A DNA stretch of 49,631 nucleotides from Candidatus Planktophila sp. (lineage in GTDB: Bacteria; Actinomycetota; Actinomycetes; Nanopelagicales; Nanopelagicaceae). Shown here in pieces: positions 16,691-24,957 of this stretch (the first letter of the stretch is position 1; the number at the start of each line of letters is the position of its first letter). A model generated the notes under the pieces. The model was not told the DNA's origin and searched no databases. It saw nothing but the letters and a program-made list of their open reading frames with translations. The DNA lies in the NCBI GenBank assembly GCA_017858325.1, contig JAFMBT010000011.1, positions 1-49,631 on the forward strand, written 5' to 3'. Both the position numbers and the translations under genes were made by a program.

Positions 16691-17992
16691 CTAAGGATTT
16701 AAGACACGAATATTTGGGCTAGGAAGTAGGACTCGCGTCAATTGACTTCCAGGAATCAACGGGAAGAAGCCATAGCCACTTTGAGTGGCAATGAGAGCCC
16801 CACCATGGGTTTCACCTGAAACTTTATTGAAAACAACTGTTCTTGCATTATCCGGGACCCTAAATGTTGCAATTGCATCGCCTTCAATTTTATAAGTTTT
16901 CTCTTTTTTATTTGTAAAGCGAACTGTCAATGAGATAGCGATGTTATCCCCAGTAAAGGATAGGAGGGGTGCCAGCCCATTTACCGCTAAGGAGTACGCG
17001 CCCATGGGATCAGTTGCCGTACTCCACACAAAGTCAGATTTTCCTTGAGAGAAAGTTGAAGAGTAAACAGAGGCAACGATTGGAATGTCAGATGAGATCC
17101 TGAGAGCAAAGGTGCCGGGAGATAATTTGGGTTTTAGATCTAACTCAGTGACGATTCCTGCCTGAATTGTTCGCTCATCGAAACCGAATGGGACGAAAGA
17201 GCCCTCAGGCGAAATTAATTCAACTGAAATTTGAGCAGGGAGATCACCAGGGGCTAGAAGGCGAAGCTTATGACCAAGCACCTTTCCTGATCGAGCAATC
17301 TGAGGAATTGCGGGAATAACAACTACATTACTCGGAGCAGTAGTCGCGTTGACAATATCTCCTCCAAGTGCGCGGAGTCCGCGACCCCGCTCGTCAATCA
17401 TAAATGTATTTACGCGACCTGAACGAGGGCTGACGTGGATGGTAAGGCTTTTAGAACCTGGATCGAGAGAGGCCAACGTTTGGACTATCGATGAATTTGC
17501 CTTAAGAGTAATAACACGTGATGAGCGGATTCCTGCTTCACTCCACACGCCAACATCTACAATCGCTTCGCTTAATCCACTATTGATGAGAAATAGCTTT
17601 CCCTTACTACTTACATCTGCATTACCACCAACGAACCATTGTGAAATTGAGGGTGCGGAGCAGATTGTTGCACCAGCCCAGACACCTCTCTTGATTTGCC
17701 ATACTGGAGATGTCATATTCCGTGTATCTAAAATTGTTGGGCTACTCCCCTGTTGAAGCCTCAATGTGCGCGCAGGTTTAAATATATTAGAACTCTTACC
17801 TAAAATTCGAAAACCGGTCTGGGTTGAAGGAAGAGAGACAGCGCTAGTTTGAGCAGAGGGAGTTGCTGGGCAGACAACTGGCGGAAAACTCTCTGAGAAA
17901 TCTTTTCTATTTACCGTACCTTGTGTCAGGTTACTCAGTAACAAGGTCATGGCAGCAATTGATGCGATCATAACTAGACGCTTCATCTTCAT
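16691..17992 (-). CDS. DUF5719 family secreted or membrane-anchored protein
   Basis: The 433-residue product starts with a signal peptide or anchor (LVMIASIAAMTLLLSNL) and continues as beta-rich repeats without catalytic motifs. It includes the Cys-containing block ATICSAPSISQWFVGGNADV and the LFLINSGLSEAIVDVGVW strand pair typical of DUF5719. The family is found beside large GT2 membrane glycosyltransferases and WhiB2 in Actinobacteria, exactly as here. The ATG overlaps the glycosyltransferase stop as ATGA. A role in envelope glycan assembly is inferred from neighbours only. Confidence 0.8.
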   Translation of the reverse strand: MKMKRLVMIASIAAMTLLLSNLTQGTVNRKDFSESFPPVVCPATPSAQTSAVSLPSTQTGFRILGKSSNIFKPARTLRLQQGSSPTILDTRNMTSPVWQIKRGVWAGATICSAPSISQWFVGGNADVSSKGKLFLINSGLSEAIVDVGVWSEAGIRSSRVITLKANSSIVQTLASLDPGSKSLTIHVSPRSGRVNTFMIDERGRGLRALGGDIVNATTAPSNVVVIPAIPQIARSGKVLGHKLRLLAPGDLPAQISVELISPEGSFVPFGFDERTIQAGIVTELDLKPKLSPGTFALRISSDIPIVASVYSSTFSQGKSDFVWSTATDPMGAYSLAVNGLAPLLSFTGDNIAISLTVRFTNKKEKTYKIEGDAIATFRVPDNARTVVFNKVSGETHGGALIATQSGYGFFPLIPGSQLTRVLLPSPNIRVLNP

Positions 17993-20900
17993 GAGAGCTC
18001 CTGATCGGAAATTTCGCTTTTACGGCGACCACTTGGAGCTGCAAAAATCAACGCTGTAAGAAGAAGAATGAAATGAAGTGAGATCCAACCTCTGCGTACC
18101 GAACCATCGTAAATAAGGAGGACTGGTCCAGCTGTTTCTACGGAGAATTGGGGAAGTGAGAGTTCGCTTTGGATTCGAGTGAGCCGCTTTCCATCTTGAA
18201 CCAAATACCAGCTCCGACTATAACTTTGTGTAAGAGTAACTACACCAGGGGTTGGAACCATAAATTCATCTGGAACCGATGTCGGTTTTAGTTGAACTGA
18301 CTTTCCACTTGCATCAGTTAAGACTAGATTTCCAGTCGCTCCAGCAACCTTCCAGACTATTCCCGCATCAGTTGACGATGCGCGAATAAAGCCTCCAAGA
18401 CCATCAATGGTCTGCGCTAGAGTACCTTGAGAAGGAGTCTTCAAAAATACATATGTAATTCCAAAACTTCCCAAAACTTTACTGCTAGAAATTCCACTTC
18501 CGTCAGCAAGCCCTGTGACAGCAAATTCAATTTCAGGCACTTCACGCGGGGCTACATCGGCTTCACCGAGAGAAATATCTCCACCTCGTGCAATGTAATA
18601 ATTTAATGCAGGAACTGATTCAATTACTCGCTCTCGGATGACAAGCGTTTTTGATTGTCCTTCGATTGCAAGAAATGGTGGGAGAACTTCTCCTTGGGCG
18701 GATTGGAGCGGCGCTTGTGGAGCTTGAGTGACAATCAATGTCGATGCTCCAATTCCGTAAGCCATGGATGCGATGACAAGGCTAGAGGCAGCTAAGTGAC
18801 GATAATTTAAATGACTACCAATCAATCTTTCTCTGACGCTATCGAGGATAACAACGGCGGCATATATTGCAGCAAGAGTTGCAAGCGCAATAAATACTCC
18901 TGCGTAAAGGGGGCTAGAAGTACCTGTCCCTTTCCCCGCTAAAAAAAATGTTGAAATGATCGTTCCAAAAACAATGAGCGATCCGCCAATCACAGCAATC
19001 TCGCGTGCCCGATTGGCTGAGAAAAGTGCAACCAGTAATACTAAAGTTACGGGGCTGATCAGCCACCACGGTAGTGACCCTGCGCCACCTGGATTCGCGA
19101 AAAAGGCGAGATTTGGACCGCCCCCAGAGCCGAGCAATCCAATATCAAGGAACAACGTGCGAGGAGAACTCAATAGTTCAAAGCTCCACGGCATAGTCAG
19201 AAAAATTGGAAGGAAGATAAAGGTTGCACGGCGAGCAAGCCTGGCATTTAATAACGTTCGATCAAGATCAACTCGAAAAGAGCCAAAATCTCTCACAATT
19301 GCAGCCACGCTCATCCCGAGAAGAACAAGAAGAAAGGCTGGAGCAAAGGAGAAAGTAAGGGCAAGCACAAGAGAGAGGGCCGACATTGCTCGTACCGAAA
19401 AGGTTTCAATTGTGCGCCATTGAAATGCTCGCTCGACGAGAAAGGGCGTAGCCACCATGAGGACAATAAGGCCGATTCTTCCTGAATTCACCGCTGAGAT
19501 GGCAACAGGTGAGATGGAGTAAAGAAGTGCTGCCATCGCAGAGAGGAAACGGTTATCACTCACTTTCTTGAGCAGGTGATGCATAGAGATAAAGAGCAGT
19601 ATTGGAGTAAGAATAAAAAAGAGTGAGATTAATACTTCGACATTACCCAATGTAATGAGAGATGCAATTGCTAGCAGTGGTATCCATAAAGGAGATGCGC
19701 TATTACTTCCAAGCCCAACCTCATGCCATGGTGCAAAGTAGAAGTCCCACAATTGTTGGGCACTTTCAGGTGAAGGTGCAAGTGTTCCTCCAGATACTGC
19801 TCCAATTCGGTTGCGTGACCACAACAAAGTTAAAGCAACAAGAAAAAGTAGCGAGACTACGAATGGTTTGCGAAATACTGTGCCCCATTTTCGGGAGGCT
19901 ATTGGGGCCAGAAGATCTTCTTCCTCCAACTCACTTTCAGTGGGCAGATCAAGGATCGTTTCAGCGACATTGTTTTTTTCAGTCGGTTTCAAAATGAGGT
20001 CACGAACTGCCGCTCGAAATCTTTCAAGGGCAAGGCGTAACTGACGACTGCGAGATGGGATGAACTGAGAGACAACCTGAGCAGAAACTAAACGCGTCGC
20101 CTTACGATTCTTGCGAGCCTTAATTAACTCGCCTGGCTTGATCAACAGATTTGCAATCGCCAAAAGTTCATCTCCGGCATAGCCAGGGAGTTTGGCAAAT
20201 AGATAAACCACTGCTCTAACAATGGCTGATGTCAAAAGTTGCAACGCTAGAAGTGGGAGAAGCCACCACGTCGCATTTGCTAAAAGTACATATGCAGCAT
20301 TTTGTCGATCAAGCAGTAAGGGGCGATGAAGAAATGCGCCTTTCACATCAACGCCACGTCTTTCAGTTGCCGATGCTTGGGCATGATAGGCAACTGCGTC
20401 GGTGACCACTACAACGCTATGTCCGGCAGCATGTACGCGCCAACCAAAATCTACATCGTCACGAAAGAGTTCAAGATTTTGATCAAAGCCACCAAGATCT
20501 TCAAATACATCTCTACGGATGAGCGCTCCAGCAGTGCTGACTGCAAGCACATCGGCGATACCATCGTGTTGGCCCTGGTCGTATTCAGATTCTTCTAATC
20601 CGGTCCAGCGCGCGCCATTCGTAGCAATGCTTACTCCAATTTCGAGTATATGCGTACGATCATGCCAACCTAAGAGTTTTGGTCCTGCCATGACTACTTG
20701 TGGGCGTTCTTCAACTGCTGCTAATAGAGCGGCGAGCGCGCCAGAGGCCGGTGCACAATCATCATGAATAATCCAAAGCCATTCATTGACAGCGCGCGGA
20801 GGAAGTTTTTCAACAGCTGAAGCAATTGCAGCGCCAAATCCGGTTTCGCGCGGCATAGAAATTATTGGTACCCGCGCACCTTTGAGTAACTTTGCCGATG

Positions 20901-21036
20901 AATCAACCGAACCAGTATCAACTGAAATTAATTGATCAATCGCTCTGGTCTGTGAAGCAAGCGATGCGACAACTTCTGGTAGCCATGTTGCTCCATCATG
21001 AACAACAAGGATCGCGCTAACGCGATGCATGGACAT
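17989..21036 (-). CDS. large membrane-bound GT2 family glycosyltransferase
   Basis: This 1015-residue protein has an N-terminal family 2 glycosyltransferase domain (about 1-270: VSAILVVHDGATWLPEVVASL, LISVDTGSVDSSA, WIIHDDCAP, then FRDDVDFGWR). A long polytopic membrane region follows (about 245-780, with many hydrophobic segments), then a soluble C-terminal domain and a last membrane helix (about 988-1005). Such proteins are typical of Actinobacteria and probably transfer sugars from a nucleotide or lipid donor to an envelope polymer. It starts three bases after the whiB2 stop and overlaps the DUF5719 gene. Donor and acceptor are unknown. Confidence 0.85.
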   Translation of the reverse strand: MSMHRVSAILVVHDGATWLPEVVASLASQTRAIDQLISVDTGSVDSSAKLLKGARVPIISMPRETGFGAAIASAVEKLPPRAVNEWLWIIHDDCAPASGALAALLAAVEERPQVVMAGPKLLGWHDRTHILEIGVSIATNGARWTGLEESEYDQGQHDGIADVLAVSTAGALIRRDVFEDLGGFDQNLELFRDDVDFGWRVHAAGHSVVVVTDAVAYHAQASATERRGVDVKGAFLHRPLLLDRQNAAYVLLANATWWLLPLLALQLLTSAIVRAVVYLFAKLPGYAGDELLAIANLLIKPGELIKARKNRKATRLVSAQVVSQFIPSRSRQLRLALERFRAAVRDLILKPTEKNNVAETILDLPTESELEEEDLLAPIASRKWGTVFRKPFVVSLLFLVALTLLWSRNRIGAVSGGTLAPSPESAQQLWDFYFAPWHEVGLGSNSASPLWIPLLAIASLITLGNVEVLISLFFILTPILLFISMHHLLKKVSDNRFLSAMAALLYSISPVAISAVNSGRIGLIVLMVATPFLVERAFQWRTIETFSVRAMSALSLVLALTFSFAPAFLLVLLGMSVAAIVRDFGSFRVDLDRTLLNARLARRATFIFLPIFLTMPWSFELLSSPRTLFLDIGLLGSGGGPNLAFFANPGGAGSLPWWLISPVTLVLLVALFSANRAREIAVIGGSLIVFGTIISTFFLAGKGTGTSSPLYAGVFIALATLAAIYAAVVILDSVRERLIGSHLNYRHLAASSLVIASMAYGIGASTLIVTQAPQAPLQSAQGEVLPPFLAIEGQSKTLVIRERVIESVPALNYYIARGGDISLGEADVAPREVPEIEFAVTGLADGSGISSSKVLGSFGITYVFLKTPSQGTLAQTIDGLGGFIRASSTDAGIVWKVAGATGNLVLTDASGKSVQLKPTSVPDEFMVPTPGVVTLTQSYSRSWYLVQDGKRLTRIQSELSLPQFSVETAGPVLLIYDGSVRRGWISLHFILLLTALIFAAPSGRRKSEISDQELS

Positions 21037-21039
21037 CGC

Positions 21040-21348
21040 CTACGCTGGGCGACGCTTCAAACGACGACGTTCACGTTCTGAGAGGCCGCCCCAAATTCCA
21101 AAGCGCTCATCATGAGCTAAGGCGTACTCAAGACATTCTTGGCGAACATCGCAGGAGAGGCAGACGCGTTTTGCTTCACGCGTTGACCCACCCTTCTCAG
21201 GAAAGAATGCCTCGGGATCTGTCTGAGCACAAAGTGCCCGTTCTTGCCACGAGAGTTCAATATTCTCGCCATTGGCTAATTGAATTGTTGGTCCAGCAGT
21301 GGGGGCTGATGGCTTGCCAGTTGATTGTGCTTCTGGGCGGATTGGCAT
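21040..21348 (-). CDS. whiB2: WhiB2-type iron-sulfur regulator
   Basis: The 102-residue product is a Wbl protein with a disordered N-terminal 30 residues. The cluster cysteines are Cys40, Cys63, Cys66 and Cys72, followed by GIWGGLSERERRRLKRR. The core closely matches WhiB2/WhmD, which controls septation and cell division genes in mycobacteria. GAGGAG lies eight bases before the ATG. It heads the unit with the giant GT2 and DUF5719 genes, and its promoter carries a perfect palindrome. Confidence 0.94.
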   Translation of the reverse strand: MPIRPEAQSTGKPSAPTAGPTIQLANGENIELSWQERALCAQTDPEAFFPEKGGSTREAKRVCLSCDVRQECLEYALAHDERFGIWGGLSERERRRLKRRPA

Positions 21349-21411
21349 GAGCTAATCTCCTCAAGACATTAGGGCCCGCTCCAGAGTGGAATTCGGGCTT
21401 GCTAGGTATGA

Positions 21412-21440
21412 ATTACACGCGTGTAATCCCTTTCTGTCAA
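21412..21440 (-). promoter_or_regulatory. whiB2 promoter with overlapping perfect 16-base palindrome
   Basis: TTGACA (21435-21440) and TGTAAT (21412-21417) are separated by exactly 17 bases, the best promoter match in the window. The perfect palindrome ATTACACGCGTGTAAT (21412-21427) covers the whole -10 and half of the spacer, the position of a repressor operator. The predicted start is near 21405, giving a leader of about 57 bases. Confidence 0.65.
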
Positions 21441-21535
21441 CTCCGTCAGGACGAGTTGAGGGTTGAAATTTTCCCACTTCTCACCCTATGTGAGCGTGAA
21501 ATGAGTAAAAATCGACAAATTTCGCTATTAAAAAA

Positions 21536-22501
21536 TTAAATAAAGGTGATGGGAAGGTTCTTTTCAATCGACATGTAGCGATCCTTGTAGACGGCATTGG
21601 ATTTAACGATCGCACCTGGTGCTAAAAAGCAGCGAGACAGGTGGGCACTTTCTGCCACAACCGCGCCTTCTGAGACGATGCAATTATCGAGAGTGGCTCC
21701 CGAAGCGATAGTCGCTTGCGCGCCAATAAAAGTCCCACCGGAGAGAAGTGCCGAGGAATCAATATGCGCTGTTGGGTGTGCGCTAAAGCGCGCCTTAACT
21801 CGATCCCGTGATGCTTTAAAGAGGGCTAAAGGAGTGCCTATATCTAGCCAATACGAATTTTCTTTATAGCCAAAGATACGTCGATCAGCGGAGATGAGTG
21901 CTGGGAAAGTTTCCCGCTCCACTGAAGTAACAATACCCCTGGGAATTGAATCAATGACAGCACGATTAAAAATGTAACACCCGGCATTAATCCAGTTTGT
22001 TATAGGTTGATCCATTTTTTCAAGAAAGGCGATTACCCGGCCCTGGCTATCTGTTGGAACGCTGCCGAAGGCACGAGCATCTTCAACTTGGATCAAGTGT
22101 AAAGTTACATCGGCGCTACTTTTCTGATGAGTTGCAATCTGCGCTGAAATATCATGGTCACTAATCACATCTCCATTAAAAATTAAGACTGTCTCTTTCT
22201 CACTCTCGTTTAATTCTGCTGCAGCATGAGCAATCGCACCACCAGTACCTAAGGGCTCTTTCTCAATGGCATATCTCAGGTCGATACCCCACTTACTACC
22301 ATCTCCAAAATATGGAGTGAAAACTTCTGCTAAATATGATGTTGCTAGGACGAGAGTTTTCACACCCGCTTTCTTAGCAGCGAGTATTTGATGTTCCGTA
22401 ACTGGCAGACCTGCGATGGGCAACATAGGTTTCGGAATTTGATCGGTAATCGGAGAAAGGCGGGTACCTCTTCCACCAACAAGCAAGATTGCAGAAGTCA
22501 T
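21536..22501 (-). CDS. nucleotidyltransferase, probable mannose-1-phosphate guanylyltransferase
   Basis: This 321-residue sugar-phosphate nucleotidyltransferase begins with the signature LLVGGRGTRLSPITDQIPKP. It continues with the sugar-binding GTGGAIAHA, the metal motif FNGDVIS and WLDIGTP, and ends in a left-handed beta-helix-like hexapeptide region (about 245-320). The nearest functional match is the actinobacterial enzyme that makes GDP-mannose (Rv3264c type), which lies near whiB2 and manB. Glucose- or other NDP-sugar specificity cannot be excluded. The ATG lies three bases after the dapC stop, so it is the third gene of the fdxC-dapC unit. Confidence 0.82.
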   Translation of the reverse strand: MTSAILLVGGRGTRLSPITDQIPKPMLPIAGLPVTEHQILAAKKAGVKTLVLATSYLAEVFTPYFGDGSKWGIDLRYAIEKEPLGTGGAIAHAAAELNESEKETVLIFNGDVISDHDISAQIATHQKSSADVTLHLIQVEDARAFGSVPTDSQGRVIAFLEKMDQPITNWINAGCYIFNRAVIDSIPRGIVTSVERETFPALISADRRIFGYKENSYWLDIGTPLALFKASRDRVKARFSAHPTAHIDSSALLSGGTFIGAQATIASGATLDNCIVSEGAVVAESAHLSRCFLAPGAIVKSNAVYKDRYMSIEKNLPITFI

Positions 22502-22504
22502 TTC

Positions 22505-23593
22505 TTATCCCTGGACTGCTGCAAGAATTCGAGAAGATGCATCTGCAATCGCTTCATCAGTAGCTGTCATGGCGATGCGAATGTGCTGCGAGCCGTCAGC
22601 TCCATAGAAACTACCGGGGGTTGCCAGAATTCCCAGTCCCGCTAGCCAATCAACTGATTGCCATGAATCCTCGTGCCGAGTACACCAAAGATAAAGCCCG
22701 GCAACGCTTTCATCGATCGTAAATCCGGCAGCAATGAGGGCGGGTTTGAGTGAGGCCCGGCGGGAGTTGTATCGACTACGTTGTGTTGCAACGTGAGCAT
22801 CATCTGCAAGAGCAATTGTCATAGCCTTTTGCACGGGGAGCGCAACCATCATCCCGGCATGTTTTCTCACTTCGCGTATCTGCGCAATGAGTTCTGCATC
22901 CCCCACCAAATATGCAGCACGATAGCCAGCAAGTGATGAACGCTTTGATAGCGAATGAACTGCCAGGAGGTTTTTGTTATCACCATCGGCGGCGGCAAAA
23001 ATAGATGTAGGTGTTGCGGTATCACCAAATTCGAGATAACACTCATCTGAAATCACTACCGAATTATTCTTGCGTGCCCAGGTGATGACGGCTCTGAATT
23101 CGTCTTCGCTGTGTATGCGACCTGTCGGATTCGAAGGTGAGTTAACCCAGGCCAGATCAGCTTCTGGCCATTGATCTGCATCGATATCAACGGCAATCTC
23201 TTGTGATTGAGCGAGAATGGCACCCACTTGATATGTCGGATAGGCAACTTTTGGATAAATCACACTCTTTGACTGTAGAAAAGTAGGGAGCCAGGCAACG
23301 AGCTCCTTCGATCCAATCACTGGCAGAACATCAAAATCGCCGGTAATGCCAAGATGGGTGATCGCCCACTGTCGAATCGCTTCTTGTAATTCTGGGGTTC
23401 CAGCAGTTGTTGGATAGCCAGGAGAATTTGAATTTTCCGCTAAAACTATTTGAATAAAATCTGGAGTAGGATCAACCGGAGTTCCTACTGAGAGATCGAT
23501 GATCCCTCGTGGATGCTTTCGCGCCTTCACTCCATATGGAGCAAGAGCATCCCAGGGAAAATCAGGAAGTTTTTTTCTCAATGGAGAGGACAT
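22505..23593 (-). CDS. dapC: succinyldiaminopimelate transaminase
   Basis: This PLP enzyme of about 362 residues makes N-succinyl-LL-2,6-diaminopimelate in the lysine/peptidoglycan pathway. Visible are a Gly-rich entry (IDLSVGTPVDPTPDF), the substrate-loop PGYPTTAGTPELQEAI, VNSPSNPTGR, SDECYLEFGD and the PLP lysine in SLSKRSSLAGYR. Its start overlaps the end of the ferredoxin gene by 32 bases, the same fdxC-dapC pair as Rv1177-Rv1178 (recalled). dapD lies about 19 kb away in the window. ATG 23593 has no strong ribosome site and is probably coupled. Confidence 0.9.
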   Translation of the reverse strand: MSSPLRKKLPDFPWDALAPYGVKARKHPRGIIDLSVGTPVDPTPDFIQIVLAENSNSPGYPTTAGTPELQEAIRQWAITHLGITGDFDVLPVIGSKELVAWLPTFLQSKSVIYPKVAYPTYQVGAILAQSQEIAVDIDADQWPEADLAWVNSPSNPTGRIHSEDEFRAVITWARKNNSVVISDECYLEFGDTATPTSIFAAADGDNKNLLAVHSLSKRSSLAGYRAAYLVGDAELIAQIREVRKHAGMMVALPVQKAMTIALADDAHVATQRSRYNSRRASLKPALIAAGFTIDESVAGLYLWCTRHEDSWQSVDWLAGLGILATPGSFYGADGSQHIRIAMTATDEAIADASSRILAAVQG

Positions 23594-23882
23594 CTACATG
23601 ATCATGATCTGTCAGGCCTACTTTTGCAGCTCCACCCGGTGATCCGATCTCGACGAAAAATTCTGTATTGATTTTCGGGAATTCCTTCCACTCACCTGGA
23701 ACATCATCTTCGTAATAAATCGCCTCGACTGGGCATACGGGTTCGCAGGCACCACAATCAACGCACTCATCCGGTTGGATGTAGAGCATCCGGTTACCTT
23801 CGTAGATGCAATCGACTGGACATTCCTCAATGCAAGATTTGTCCTTCACATCGATACATGGCTGGGCAATCACATAAGTCAC
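23562..23882 (-). CDS. fdxC: 7Fe ferredoxin FdxC-type
   Basis: The product is 106 residues. Two cluster-binding sets are visible: C9, C17, C21 and C25, then C40, C43, C46 and C50. This is the arrangement of [3Fe-4S]/[4Fe-4S] ferredoxins, and the sequence YVIAQPCIDVKDKSCIEECP is nearly that of mycobacterial FdxC. It carries electrons for unidentified partners. The true start is GTG 23882 with GGAGG six bases upstream; a longer reading frame to 23948 exists but lacks support. Confidence 0.95.
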   Translation of the reverse strand: MTYVIAQPCIDVKDKSCIEECPVDCIYEGNRMLYIQPDECVDCGACEPVCPVEAIYYEDDVPGEWKEFPKINTEFFVEIGSPGGAAKVGLTDHDHVDVLSIEKKTS

Positions 23883-23929
23883 GAGCAACCTCCAGAGGTA
23901 CAAGTTTGAGCAGAACGTGTTGAGGTCAC

Positions 23930-23935
23930 ATTCTA
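23930..23935 (-). promoter_or_regulatory. candidate -10 of the fdxC operon
   Basis: TAGAAT on the minus strand about 47 bases before the GTG, in the 91-base divergent gap shared with the GNAT gene. No good -35 is visible. Confidence 0.35.
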
Positions 23936-23961
23936 ACCATGCGCCCACGCCATCGCAGGGT

Positions 23962-23967
23962 TAATGT
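23962..23967 (+). promoter_or_regulatory. -10 element, leaderless start of GNAT gene
   Basis: TAATGT ends six bases before the ATG at 23974, and no ribosome site is present. The spacing predicts transcription starting at or next to the A of ATG. Confidence 0.55.
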
Positions 23968-23973
23968 GAGCCT

Positions 23974-24957
23974 ATGGAAGCCAGATCTATCGCCCTCGGT
24001 TCAGAGTTGATTGGCCGGCGACTCACTCTGCGTCTTCACGATCCTGGCGGTGGGTATCGAGATCTTGTGGGGATCCTTGAAACCATGAACACAATTCGTA
24101 AGCGAGATGGTGAGGTAGTTGCCTTTAACCCAGATCAGATAGCGATTGTGCACCAAATAGCAGAAGTACAACACCGTGCTGGCAAAGGTGCACCGCTATC
24201 GCTGCGAATTGCCGAACTCGAAGAACTCTCTACTCGAACATGGCCACCTCATCATATTGACGCGGTGGGTCGATGGAGATGTCGCGTCTCAAATGGCGCA
24301 ACATATCGTGCGAACTCAGTTCTTATCACAGGAGCTCCACCCTTTGGAGAGCCAGGTCTTGATCTCGATGAAGCAATTGCTGCCGTGGATTCGATCTATA
24401 GCGACGCCGGACTTCCAACTGTTTTTCAACTCACCCTCCCTACTTATCAAGAATTTAACGATTACCTCACCGCTCGTGGTTGGAGTGAGAAACTCGGCGC
24501 TGCTTTTCTCATAAATGATTTAGAGGTGAGCTTTGATATTCAGGAACTTGCCCTTGAGAAAAAAGTCGAGATCACCGACGAGAGTGAACCGAGTGAGGCA
24601 TTCTTAACTCTTCATGACGATCATGCACTGCGCCCCATCATGGTGGCGTATCCAGCACGATACATGGCCTTGACTCACAGTGGAGAAATCATTGCGACTG
24701 CTCGCGTTGCGGTCTCAGGATCATGGGCAGTGATAACCAGATTGATAGTTGCGCAAAATCATCGCAAAAAAGGTTTAGCGCAATTGCTCATGTTGGCATG
24801 TATGAATTCAGCAATTAAAAACGGTGCTACGAAAATGTGCCTGCAGGTAGATCAATCCAATCCTGATGCACAGTCGCTCTACGCGAAGTTAGGCTTTAGA
24901 TTCCATCACGCATACCACTACATTCAACGTACCGAATCAAGTGAGTGTCCATGTTAA
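23974..24957 (+). CDS. GNAT N-acetyltransferase, cg3035/Rv0428c-like
   Basis: The 327-residue product has a small beta-barrel-like N-terminal domain (about 1-75, GRRLTLRLHDPGGGYRDLVG) found in the cg3035/Rv0428c group. A GNAT domain occupies the C-terminal half: VTRLIVAQNHRKKGLAQLL supplies the acetyl-CoA pyrophosphate loop and LYAKLGFRFHH the final motif. The acceptor substrate is not known. Its stop overlaps the cysS start (ATGTTAA), so it is probably co-translated with cysS. Confidence 0.85.
   Translation: MEARSIALGSELIGRRLTLRLHDPGGGYRDLVGILETMNTIRKRDGEVVAFNPDQIAIVHQIAEVQHRAGKGAPLSLRIAELEELSTRTWPPHHIDAVGRWRCRVSNGATYRANSVLITGAPPFGEPGLDLDEAIAAVDSIYSDAGLPTVFQLTLPTYQEFNDYLTARGWSEKLGAAFLINDLEVSFDIQELALEKKVEITDESEPSEAFLTLHDDHALRPIMVAYPARYMALTHSGEIIATARVAVSGSWAVITRLIVAQNHRKKGLAQLLMLACMNSAIKNGATKMCLQVDQSNPDAQSLYAKLGFRFHHAYHYIQRTESSECPC

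Noticed and set aside
17349-17756. 135-codon plus-strand open frame within the DUF5719 gene
   Set aside because: Antisense shadow with no motif or start signals; the minus-strand frame has a signal peptide and family blocks.
18956-19423. 155-codon open frame on the plus strand inside the glycosyltransferase gene
   Set aside because: It is antisense to a clear membrane protein, is Arg/Ser-rich without any recognisable domain, and has no ribosome site or -10 element. Treated as a shadow frame.
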